Positions 1-7,275 of a stretch of DNA of 48,306 nucleotides are shown here, one piece after another (position 1 is the stretch's first letter; each line of letters opens with the position of its first letter). This stretch comes from CAZOWW01 sp964583765 (GTDB lineage Bacteria; Actinomycetota; Actinomycetes; Actinomycetales; Kineosporiaceae): contig CAZOWW010000024.1 of assembly GCA_964583765.1 (NCBI GenBank), forward strand, positions 1-48,306, read 5' to 3'. The position numbers were made by a program, and so were the translations under genes. The notes below the pieces were generated by a model. The model worked only from the letters and a program-made list of their open reading frames with translations, was not told the origin of the DNA and did no database searches.

Positions 1-685
1 CGGCAGTGGCGAATACCGAGCCCGGGTCCATGGTCACCTCGGCCTCCCCCGCATCCCCGCCATGGATCACACCGGAACGGAAGACGATGCTCGACAGGTG
101 TCCCTCCCCGACGGCGCGCGCGCTCATCACGAACCGTAATTGCCCGGCGGGGACGTCCTGGTCCGGATGCGGCACCACGGACGGGTTGAACAGGGCCGCG
201 GCCTCGAGCGCGTACTCCTGGGTGAAGTACGCGCCGATGAGCTGTCTGCGTTGCAGGGACAGCCGTTCGGCACCTCTGACCCGGTGGGCGATCGCCGCGA
301 AGTTCGACTCCAGGATGTCCGCGAGCGCATGGTGGCGGGCCCCGTGATCGGCCAGGATTCCGGCGACGAGATCCCGGGTCTCCCGCTCGCCGACAGCCAT
401 GGCACGCCGGACGACGCCGGCGGCCCGCGACGTCCCCGGGATAGCTCCCTCCTGCCCCGGCAGGAAGAGCCGTCCGATGACCCGGCGCGGATCCGCGCTG
501 AGGATGACGTCCGCGCGGCGTCCCGTGGGGGCGGGCTGCGACGAAACACGCTCGGTGGGAACGGATCCGGACGAAGCGGCTCCGGAGGGAGCCGACGAGG
601 TCGACGCGGCCCCGGACCGGGCGAATGCGGACGGGAGCGGGACGGGCGGTTTCGGGGCCGGAACGGCCCCCGGCTGAGGGGTCAT
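1..685 (-). CDS. GH130-family glycosidase/phosphorylase, N-terminal part (runs off the left edge)
   Basis: Reading leftward from an ATG at 685, the frame stays open to the window edge, giving about 228 residues. After a Pro/Ala/Ser-rich low-complexity stretch of about 45 residues it reads RADVILSADPRRVIGRLFLP and later RRQLIGAYFTQEYALEAAAL, FNPSVVPHPDQ and LRFVMSARAVGEGHLSSI. These are characteristic of the long DUF377/GH130 proteins, a five-bladed propeller family of beta-mannoside phosphorylases and mannosidases. The catalytic half lies outside the window, so phosphorylase or hydrolase activity cannot be decided. The ATG overlaps the stop of the upstream gene (ATGA), so it is translationally coupled to the toroid protein and the GT4 enzyme. 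Family call good; substrate unknown. Confidence 0.8.
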   Translation of the reverse strand, partial: MTPQPGAVPAPKPPVPLPSAFARSGAASTSSAPSGAASSGSVPTERVSSQPAPTGRRADVILSADPRRVIGRLFLPGQEGAIPGTSRAAGVVRRAMAVGERETRDLVAGILADHGARHHALADILESNFAAIAHRVRGAERLSLQRRQLIGAYFTQEYALEAAALFNPSVVPHPDQDVPAGQLRFVMSARAVGEGHLSSIVFRSGVIHGGDAGEAEVTMDPGSVFATA

Positions 686-1710
686 CGGACGGGCTGGAGT
701 CGACGGGCCTGTTGCAGGGTCGACAGGAGCGCCAGCGTCGATTCCGCCCCCTGGTTCTCGTTGCGTCCGTGTGCCTCGAGACCGTCGCGACAGCCTCCGC
801 TCCGCTCGTCGGCGAGTGGCACTCCTGCGTCATTGGCGCCCAGGAACCAGGCGGCCGCCAGTTCCACCGCCTCGGCCCAGCGCGGTTCCCCGGTCAACTC
901 GAACGCTCGGGCACAGGCATCCGCCAGGCAGGAGACCTCGATGGGCTGTTGGTCGAAACCGGGACGGGCCTCGCCCTGTGCCCAACCACCCACCGGGGTG
1001 ACCGAGAGGTGGTCCTGGGCGGTCTCCACGTCCAGGAGCCACTCGAGCAGGGACAGGCCGATGTCGAGGAGGCTGTCGTCGACGAGGTAGTACCCGGCAG
1101 CCAGGAACAGCTCAGGAACGGTCGCGTTGGCGTAGGTCAATCTCGGGCGGGGCCAGGGCCAGGCGCGATCGGCGCCGGGTCGGCCCACCACCGCGACGGC
1201 ATCGGCCAGGAGCGCACGCGCCCCGACATGCCCGAAGTCGACGCGGAGTACCTCGGCCGCTCCCAACCCGGCGAACACCATGGCGTGCATCCACGGCGAG
1301 CGCATCCGCGCGCTGACCTCGAACCCCACCATCGCCCGCTGCGTCAGTTCGGAGTCACCGCCGCGGGAGACCGCCGCTCCGAGACCCCACAGGGCCCGCC
1401 CCCAACAGTCCGCCACCCCGGCCATGCCGTGCCAGACGCCATGGACATCGCGTCGGTTGACGATCCTGCCGTCGGGTGCCTGCGCCTCCAACAGGAACCG
1501 CAGGTAGCGCCAGGCGACCTGCCCGAGGTCACCGGCCCAGGGCCCGACGTCGGCCACCTCGGCGCGGCAGAGCACGAGCAGACCTCGGGCGACGTCGTCG
1601 ACGCAGTAGCCGTGCTCGGGACGCGGGCGCGTGAACAGGGCATGTTCGAAGAGACCGATCTCGTCGGTCATCGCCATCAGGTGGTCGTACCTCGGCGCGT
1701 GGGTGCTCAT
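682..1710 (-). CDS. alpha/alpha-toroid protein of a GT4/GH130 cluster
   Basis: A 342-residue soluble protein without signal peptide. Regularly spaced helical stretches rich in Trp, His and Asp (YCVDDVARGLLVLCRAEV near residue 35, then DGRIVNRR, ADCWGRALWGLG, HAMVFAGLG, YANATVPELFLAAGYYLVD, RNENQGAESTLALL) point to an alpha/alpha-barrel fold of the kind seen in glycan-processing enzymes. Genes like this are often annotated as glycosyltransferase because they sit beside a GT4 and a GH130 gene, as here. The start overlaps the GT4 stop (ATGA at 1707-1710) and its own stop overlaps the GH130 start, so the three proteins are probably made in step. The reaction is not known to me. A glycoside-hydrolase-like or epimerase-like role is inference from fold only. 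Confidence 0.7.
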   Translation of the reverse strand: MSTHAPRYDHLMAMTDEIGLFEHALFTRPRPEHGYCVDDVARGLLVLCRAEVADVGPWAGDLGQVAWRYLRFLLEAQAPDGRIVNRRDVHGVWHGMAGVADCWGRALWGLGAAVSRGGDSELTQRAMVGFEVSARMRSPWMHAMVFAGLGAAEVLRVDFGHVGARALLADAVAVVGRPGADRAWPWPRPRLTYANATVPELFLAAGYYLVDDSLLDIGLSLLEWLLDVETAQDHLSVTPVGGWAQGEARPGFDQQPIEVSCLADACARAFELTGEPRWAEAVELAAAWFLGANDAGVPLADERSGGCRDGLEAHGRNENQGAESTLALLSTLQQARRLQPVR

Positions 1711-2948
1711 GCCACCACCGCCACGGCCCGGGCGACCGCACCGACGTCCGCAAGGACGGCCTGCGCGCGGCAGAGCGAGTTCCCGACCTCGAGGTAGCAG
1801 CGCGCCACGGCGGACCAGGACAGATCCGGAGCCAGCGTCGCGGCCTGACGGGACAACCGGGAAGCCAGACCTGGTTCGGTCAGCACCCGCCGCAGGGCCG
1901 AGGCGATCTGGGCCGGGTTCTTCCGCTCGACGAGCAACCCGGCTCCCCCGCCGAGCAGTTCGAGTGCATGGGGAAAGCCGCTGGACACCACGGGGCGTCC
2001 GGCGGCCACGGCCTCGATCAACACGCCGGACGTGACCTGCTCGCGGGAGTCGTAGGGCAGCAACACGACGTCCGCGGCGCAGACCATCCGGTGCAGCTGC
2101 GCGGGGGCGAGATACCGGTCGTCGAAGACGACGTCGCGGGCCAGGCCCAGCTTCGCGGTGAGGCGCTCCAGCCCGTGGCGATACCGCTCACCCTCGCGTT
2201 CGATCACCCGAGGATGCGTGCGGCCCGCCACGACGTAGACCGGCCGGGGAACCAGGTCACGGAGAGCCGGGAGTGCCTCGATCCCCCACTCGATGCCCTT
2301 GCCGTACCCCAGCAGACCCCAGGTCAGGATGACCGGGCGCCGGCCCGGGGCACCGAACACGCCGGCACGACGCGCGCCGTGTTCCCGTTCCCGAGGCGAT
2401 CGGGAGGAAGGCCCGCTGACCAGGGCGTCAGCGGCTCCGTGCTGGATGACGTGCACCGACCCGGCGGCCACGCCGTACATCCCGACCACCCGATCGCGCG
2501 CGGTACGGGTCATGGTGACCAGGACGTCGGACCTCTCGATGACGGTCTGCAGGACCTGCCGTTGGTGCGAGGTCGGGTCCGCCAACACGGTGTGCAGAAC
2601 GGTGATCACGGGCACCCGGAGCTGAGCGAGCACATCGAGCAGTTGTTCCCCGTCGGTGCCGCCGTAGATGCCGAACTCGTGCTGCACCACCACCACGTCG
2701 TACCCGTTCAGGACGTCCGCCGCCTCGTCCGCACCACTCACCGCCCCGTTCACGAGGTGGTGCACGACCCCCGGAGGCGACTGTCGTGGGGGCTCGTCGA
2801 CCACGCGGACCACGTCGACCCGGGTGCCCGAAGCCGACAGACCGGCGACCAGGGCTTGCGTGAACGTGGCGAGTCCGCAGGGGGTGGGGGGGTAGGTACT
2901 CACCATGGCCCAGCGGGGATGGACCTGAGTGCGTGCGTCGGGCGCCAT
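1707..2948 (-). CDS. GT4-type glycosyltransferase (GT-B fold)
   Basis: A 413-residue protein. The N-terminal Rossmann half shows STYPPTPCGLATFTQALV near residues 17-34, the glycine-containing loop where GT4 enzymes bind the acceptor. The C-terminal donor half shows LTWGLLGYGKGIEWGIEAL near residue 210 and a segment around residue 310 (LPYDSREQVTSGVLIEAVAAGRP) with the E-x7-E signature that grips the sugar nucleotide. The ATG at 2948 has a GGAGG five bases upstream. It heads the three-gene unit with the toroid and GH130 proteins, suggesting synthesis and turnover of a glycan, possibly a mannose-containing envelope polymer (inference). Donor and acceptor cannot be read from sequence. Confidence 0.85.
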   Translation of the reverse strand: MAPDARTQVHPRWAMVSTYPPTPCGLATFTQALVAGLSASGTRVDVVRVVDEPPRQSPPGVVHHLVNGAVSGADEAADVLNGYDVVVVQHEFGIYGGTDGEQLLDVLAQLRVPVITVLHTVLADPTSHQRQVLQTVIERSDVLVTMTRTARDRVVGMYGVAAGSVHVIQHGAADALVSGPSSRSPREREHGARRAGVFGAPGRRPVILTWGLLGYGKGIEWGIEALPALRDLVPRPVYVVAGRTHPRVIEREGERYRHGLERLTAKLGLARDVVFDDRYLAPAQLHRMVCAADVVLLPYDSREQVTSGVLIEAVAAGRPVVSSGFPHALELLGGGAGLLVERKNPAQIASALRRVLTEPGLASRLSRQAATLAPDLSWSAVARCYLEVGNSLCRAQAVLADVGAVARAVAVVA

Positions 2949-3180
2949 GTGAGCCTCCAGGCTCTAGGGCAGAACCGTGATCGGGTCCTGTCTGACCGAC
3001 CCACGAAGGGGATCGTCGTAACCACGACCTCGGCGCACCGGCCCTCAGGCCATGCAGTCCGACTGGGCGACAGCCGCGCGCAGGATCGCCCGCCGTAGCG
3101 GCACTCCTGCTCTCACCGAAGGGGAAAAATTGCCTTCTTCAACATAACACCGGAGGTCTTCACCGTCGCGGCGACCGCAC

Positions 3181-3220
3181 GGGCGCCCACCCCCGTGTCG
3201 TACCGGGGGCGGGTGTGCCC
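3181..3220 (-). terminator. Candidate intrinsic terminator after the DUF385 gene
   Basis: A GC-rich imperfect inverted repeat (left arm 3181-3195, right arm 3204-3220, loop of about 8 bases) begins 15 bases past the stop of the DUF385 gene. There is no clear U-tract, which is common in high-GC actinobacteria. It also separates that gene from the GT4 cluster. Confidence 0.45.
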
Positions 3221-3234
3221 AGGCCAGGTCGGCG

Positions 3235-3789
3235 TCAGGTCCGGCCGGAGGACCCGGAGCTGTTCCGTCGGCGGATCCGCTCGAGATCGTCGATGCGGAG
3301 CAGATGGAAGCCACGAACATGCTCCAGGATCGCCTCGTCAGTGGCCGTTCGAGGATGGAACTTGTCCAGCGTCGCGGCGATCCGGCCGCCTGAGGTCATG
3401 ACGGCGCGGATCTGGGAGAGGTGTCCGGCGTCGATGGGGACCTCCTTGGCCACACCACGCCACCGGCTGAACGGCCGGCGCACCTCGACGCGCGGCTCGG
3501 CCTGGATGTTCCGCCACCAGGCCGCCTCCGGCAAGGCCATCAGCCACACGCTTCCATCGATGATCCGGTAGTTCACCGGCGTCTGCCGGACCAGTCCGGT
3601 CTTGCGACCGGTGTGACTGATCAGCAGGACCCGGCCGAGCAGCGGCGGGCAGATGTTCATGCACCAGCCGAGGCGCATCCGCCACAGCACGAGGACGTAC
3701 CGGTTCACGACCTTGAAATTGGCGGAGAGCCGTTGGTAGTCGACGTTGCGCTGCCGACCGACCGGCTCCGGGGTAGGTGTGTCCGACAT
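3235..3789 (-). CDS. DUF385 / deazaflavin (F420)-dependent nitroreductase-family protein
   Basis: A 184-residue protein starting at the ATG at 3789 (MSDTPTPEPV). A longer in-frame extension to 3981 lacks coding character and was not used. The core LLISHTGRKTGLVRQTPVNY (about residues 54-73) followed by VWLMALPEAAWWRNI matches the conserved TxGRKSGxxRxxPL and GGxxxxPxWxxNL pattern of the split-barrel F420-dependent oxidoreductases related to mycobacterial Ddn. Such proteins bind the F420 cofactor and reduce quinones or xenobiotics. The substrate here is unknown. It is transcribed away from the ATP synthase block and is followed by a hairpin, so it may be a single-gene unit. Confidence 0.8.
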   Translation of the reverse strand: MSDTPTPEPVGRQRNVDYQRLSANFKVVNRYVLVLWRMRLGWCMNICPPLLGRVLLISHTGRKTGLVRQTPVNYRIIDGSVWLMALPEAAWWRNIQAEPRVEVRRPFSRWRGVAKEVPIDAGHLSQIRAVMTSGGRIAATLDKFHPRTATDEAILEHVRGFHLLRIDDLERIRRRNSSGSSGRT

Positions 3790-3869
3790 GGTCAGGGCCT
3801 CTCGTTCGGCCGCAGCTCGCCCCGTGCCACGGCGGCGACCATGATACGGCCGGGCCGGATGGGCACGCC

Positions 3870-4313
3870 TCAGGCGACGTTCGCGCCCTGCCCCGGCGGC
3901 GCCGACTCCAACCAGGTGGCGAAGGCCACGTAGGACTGGGTGGTCATCGCCAGCTCGAGCATGCTCGCCCCGTAGGCGCACCGCACGATCACCCCGCCGG
4001 GGATCACCGCGTACAGCTCGGCCCCCTGGGCGGGACGCTTGCCCAGGATCACCAACCGGCCACGGTCCAGTGAACGACCCGGCCGCGGGCTGACCGTGAA
4101 CACCCGGAACCAGTCCAGCCGCTCCGACTCGTAGCGGGCGATACCGCGCATCCAGCGTCCGGCCACATGGCCGCCCTCACGTCGCAGGGAGCAGTCGAAC
4201 GTCCCCCCGCCCCGCGCCAGCACGATACGCCGCCCGGCGAAGACACCCACCGTCGCGATCAACACCACCGCCACGAGGACCGCGGCGGTGAGGGAGATCT
4301 CCAGATCGCTCAC
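3870..4313 (-). CDS. DUF2550 family membrane-anchored protein
   Basis: A 147-residue protein with one N-terminal membrane segment (SLTAAVLVAVVLIATVGVFA, residues 7-26) followed by a positively charged soluble domain containing GGTFDCSLRR and WMRGIARYESERLDWFRVF. These features match DUF2550, a protein of unknown function that in actinobacteria regularly follows atpC. The GTG start at 4313 is 16 bases past the atpC stop, so it is probably co-transcribed with the ATP synthase genes. Function unknown; a PH-like fold has been suggested for the family but I cannot verify that here. Confidence 0.82.
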   Translation of the reverse strand: MSDLEISLTAAVLVAVVLIATVGVFAGRRIVLARGGGTFDCSLRREGGHVAGRWMRGIARYESERLDWFRVFTVSPRPGRSLDRGRLVILGKRPAQGAELYAVIPGGVIVRCAYGASMLELAMTTQSYVAFATWLESAPPGQGANVA

Positions 4314-4329
4314 CGCCGTACACCCGCGG

Positions 4330-4605
4330 TCAGTTCGCCGAGGTCCCGGAGGTCACCGTGGCGCGACGTGCGACCACGGTGACCCGGTCGTTGTCGACCG
4401 AGAGGAACCCGCCGTCCAGGTCCGCGAGCACGGGGTCCCCCGTCACGGGAGTGATCCGCAGTACGCCCTCGGCGAGCACCGCCAGGACCGGGGCGTGCCC
4501 GGCCAGGATCCCGGTGTCGCCGTCCACGGTGCGCGCCAGAACGGCGGAAGCACTCCCCCGCCAGACGCGCCGGTCAGCGCTGACGACCTCGACCTCCAAG
4601 GGCAC
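4330..4605 (-). CDS. atpC: ATP synthase F1 subunit epsilon (short form)
   Basis: A 91-residue protein beginning MPLEVEVVSADRRVWRG. A GTG at 4605 with GGAGG five bases upstream fixes the start. It covers only the N-terminal beta-sandwich of epsilon (DTGILAGHAPVLAVLAEGVLRI, then DLDGGFLSVDNDRVTVVARRA) and stops at about residue 91. The usual protein is 130-140 residues with a C-terminal helical hairpin that can insert into F1 and inhibit ATP hydrolysis. That hairpin is missing here. It is the last subunit gene of the operon, 107 bases downstream of atpD. Short epsilons are known in some actinobacteria, so this is probably natural rather than a truncation. Confidence 0.9.
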   Translation of the reverse strand: MPLEVEVVSADRRVWRGSASAVLARTVDGDTGILAGHAPVLAVLAEGVLRITPVTGDPVLADLDGGFLSVDNDRVTVVARRATVTSGTSAN

Positions 4606-4712
4606 AGGAACCTCCGTGCTGCTGCAACGCCCAGGGCTCGCCCGGTGTTGGTGGAAGGATAGCGCTGACGTACCGGGAGCAAGGACCGGTCCGGCCGGGG
4701 CCGGAACCCGGC

Positions 4713-6182
4713 TCAGGCCCCGGTCTGCTCCTTGATCACCGCAGCCCGGCGGGCGACGTCCTCCAGGCCACCGCACATGAAGAAGGCCTGTTCGGGAACC
4801 TCGTCGTACTCGCCGTCCGCGATCTTCGTGAAGGCCTCGACGGTCTCCTCCAGCGGCACGAACGAACCGTCCATCCCGGTGAAGTTCTTGGCCACGAACA
4901 TGTTCTGGGAGAGGAAGCGCTCGATGCGCCGGGCGCGGTTGACGAGGATCCGGTCCTCCTCGGAGAGCTCCTCCACGCCCAGGATCGCGATGATGTCCTG
5001 CAGTTCCTTGTTGCGCTGGAGGATCTGCTTGATGCGCACCGCAGTGTCGTAGTGCTCCTGGCTGATGTACCGGGGGTCCAGGATCCGGCTCGTGGACGAC
5101 AGCGGGTCCACGGCCGGGTAGATGCCCAGCGAGGCCACCTGCCGGGACAGCTCGGTGGTGGCGTCCAGGTGCGCGAAGGTGGTCGCCGGCGCCGGGTCGG
5201 TGTAGTCGTCGGCGGGCACGTAGACCGCCTGCAGCGAGGTGATCGAGTGCCCACGGGTCGAGGTGATGCGCTCCTGCAGCACGCCCATCTCGTCGGCGAG
5301 GGTGGGCTGGTAGCCCACGGCGCTCGGCATGCGTCCCAGAAGCGTGGAGACCTCGGACCCGGCCTGCGTGAACCGGAAGATGTTGTCGATGAACAGCAGC
5401 ACGTCCTGCTTCTGCACGTCGCGGAAGTACTCCGCCATGGTCAGCGCGGACAGCGCCACGCGCAGACGGGTGCCCGGGGGCTCGTCCATCTGCCCGAACA
5501 CCAGGGCCGTCTTCTCGATGACCCCGCTCTCGGTCATCTCCGCGATCAGGTCGTTGCCCTCGCGGGTCCGCTCCCCCACGCCCGCGAACACCGAGACGCC
5601 GCCGAAGTTCTCGGAGACCCGGTAGATCATCTCCTGGATCAGCACCGTCTTGCCGACGCCGGCGCCGCCGAACAGGCCGATCTTGCCGCCCAGCACGTAC
5701 GGGGTGAGCAGGTCGATGACCTTGATGCCGGTCACGAACATCTCGGTCTTCGACTCGAGCTGGTCGAAGGCGGGAGACCGCCGGTGGATGGGCCACCGTT
5801 CGGTGACCTCCAGGCGCTCGCCCTCCTTGAGGTTGAGGCACTCGCCGATGGTGTTGAAGACGTGGCCCTTGGTGATGTCACCGACCGGGACGGTGATCGG
5901 TCCCCCGGTGTCCGTGACCGCAGAGCCCCGCACCATGCCGTCGGTGGGCTGCATCGAGATCGCGCGCACCAGGTTGTCCCCGATGTGCTGGGCGACCTCG
6001 AGGGTCAGTTTGCGGGTCGTCTCGCCCAGGGCGACCTCCACCGTGAGGGCGTTGTAGATCCCGGGCATCGCGTCCGCGGGGAACTCGATGTCCACGACCG
6101 GGCCGATGACCCGGGACACCCGTCCCACGGCGAGGCGCCCCGAGGCCGGCTCGTCGACCTGCGCGGCGGTAGTGGCAGTCAT
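4713..6182 (-). CDS. atpD: ATP synthase F1 subunit beta
   Basis: The catalytic beta subunit, 489 residues from the ATG at 6182. A GTG nine bases earlier (6191) is an alternative start, and neither has an ideal ribosome site. Visible are the P-loop GGAGVGKT near residue 165, the VGERTREGNDL segment with the catalytic Glu of the GER loop, the ALTMAEYFRD stretch, the Walker B strand DVLLFIDNIFRFTQAG, and the C-terminal EVPEQAFFMCGG. The protein is full length with no missing key residue. It lies between atpG and atpC in the normal F1 order. The atpG-atpD gap carries an unusual run of 18-bp repeats. Confidence 0.97.
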   Translation of the reverse strand: MTATTAAQVDEPASGRLAVGRVSRVIGPVVDIEFPADAMPGIYNALTVEVALGETTRKLTLEVAQHIGDNLVRAISMQPTDGMVRGSAVTDTGGPITVPVGDITKGHVFNTIGECLNLKEGERLEVTERWPIHRRSPAFDQLESKTEMFVTGIKVIDLLTPYVLGGKIGLFGGAGVGKTVLIQEMIYRVSENFGGVSVFAGVGERTREGNDLIAEMTESGVIEKTALVFGQMDEPPGTRLRVALSALTMAEYFRDVQKQDVLLFIDNIFRFTQAGSEVSTLLGRMPSAVGYQPTLADEMGVLQERITSTRGHSITSLQAVYVPADDYTDPAPATTFAHLDATTELSRQVASLGIYPAVDPLSSTSRILDPRYISQEHYDTAVRIKQILQRNKELQDIIAILGVEELSEEDRILVNRARRIERFLSQNMFVAKNFTGMDGSFVPLEETVEAFTKIADGEYDEVPEQAFFMCGGLEDVARRAAVIKEQTGA

Positions 6183-6222
6183 GTCCCTCACTCACTCTCG
6201 GCGTGCTCGCCCGGCCGTCCGG

Positions 6223-6312
6223 CGGGCACTGTCGTCTCAGCGGGCACTGTCGTCTCAACCAGCACCGTGGTATCAGCGGGCACTGTCGTCTCAACCAGCA
6301 CCGTCGTCTCGG
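6223..6312. repeat. Five tandem 18-bp repeats between atpG and atpD
   Basis: Five head-to-tail 18-bp units lie at 6223-6240, 6241-6258, 6259-6276, 6277-6294 and 6295-6312. Units 1, 2 and 4 are nearly identical (cgggcactgtcgtctca plus one base), and units 3 and 5 are a second version (ccagcaccgt start). The order A-A-B-A-B suggests that a 36-bp double unit was duplicated. The block starts about 40 bases upstream of the atpD start and ends 12 bases past the atpG stop, so it sits in the intergenic mRNA of the operon. One minus-strand frame reads through it as a Thr/Val repeat, but that frame is not atpG's. Confidence 0.9.
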
Positions 6313-6324
6313 TGGCCACGGTTC

Positions 6325-7233
6325 TCAGCGCCCCGCACCGGTCTCGGCCAACGCGTTGGCCCCGCCCACGATCTCGCTGATCTCTTGGGTGATCTCGGAC
6401 TGGCGGGCGGTGTTCGCCAGCCGCGTGTAGCGCTTGATGAGCTCCTCGGCATTGTCCGTCGCCGATTTCATGGCCCGCTGGCGGCTGGCCAGTTCGCTGG
6501 CCGCCGACTGGAGCAGGGCGTTGAACACGCGCGCCTCGACATAGGCCGGGAGCAGCGCGTCGAGCACCTCCTTGGCGGTGGGCTCGAACTCGTACAGCGG
6601 CAGCACCTCTTCGGGGGCGGGGGCCTCCGCCCCTTCCACGACCTCCAGGGGCAGCAGCCGCACGACCTCGGGGACCTGGGTCACCATGTTCACGAACGTC
6701 GTGGAGACGAGGTAGATCTCGTCGACCCCGCCGTTCTCGGCACCCTTGACGAAGTCCTCGATGAGGGCGGTCGCGATCGCCTGCGCCGACTCGAAGGTCG
6801 GCGCGTCGGAGAACCCCGACCACTCGTGGGCGATCGCACGACGACGGAAGCGGTAGTAGCCGATCGCCTTGCGGCCCACGAGGTAGGGCACGACCTCCAG
6901 GGAGTCGTCCCGGAGCCGTTCGTTCAGCTGCTCCCCCATCTTGATCACGCTGGAGGAGTAGGCCCCGGCCAGGCCCCGGTCCGAGGTCATCAGGAGCACG
7001 GCGACCCGGTGCACGGTGCCCTTCTCCCGGATCAGGGGGTGGTCCTCGTTGGAGTGCGTGGCGAGTGCCGAGACCGCCCGGGTGATCGCCCGCGCGTACG
7101 GCGTGGACGCCGCGGTCCGCTGCTGGGCCTTGACCATCCGCGAGGTCGCGATCAGCTCGAACGCCCGGGTGATCTTCTGGGTCGCCCGCACCGACCGGAT
7201 CCGCTGTCGGTAGACCCGCAACTGCCCTGCCAT
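6325..7233 (-). CDS. atpG: ATP synthase F1 subunit gamma
   Basis: The central rotor shaft, 302 residues. The N-terminus MAGQLRVYRQRIRSVRATQK is the conserved start of gamma, with ITRAFELIATSRMVKAQQR following. The central VLLMTSDRGLAGAYSSSVIK strand and the C-terminal ASRQRAMKSATDNAEELI helix (with the usual QSEITQEISEIVGGANAL end) are all present. Length is normal for actinobacteria. It lies 42 bases downstream of atpA. The stop at 6325 is followed at once by the 18-bp tandem repeats. Confidence 0.96.
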   Translation of the reverse strand: MAGQLRVYRQRIRSVRATQKITRAFELIATSRMVKAQQRTAASTPYARAITRAVSALATHSNEDHPLIREKGTVHRVAVLLMTSDRGLAGAYSSSVIKMGEQLNERLRDDSLEVVPYLVGRKAIGYYRFRRRAIAHEWSGFSDAPTFESAQAIATALIEDFVKGAENGGVDEIYLVSTTFVNMVTQVPEVVRLLPLEVVEGAEAPAPEEVLPLYEFEPTAKEVLDALLPAYVEARVFNALLQSAASELASRQRAMKSATDNAEELIKRYTRLANTARQSEITQEISEIVGGANALAETGAGR

Positions 7234-7275
7234 GTCGCTCTCCTCCCTTCACCCACCGAACCGGTGCCCACCTGA

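Noticed and set aside
3045..3320. A 91-codon minus-strand frame between the GT4 and DUF385 genes
   Set aside because: It overlaps the terminator hairpin and the 3' end of the DUF385 gene, has no ribosome site and no family features.
6223..6312. CRISPR array
   Set aside because: The 18-bp units are contiguous with no spacers and no cas genes are seen.
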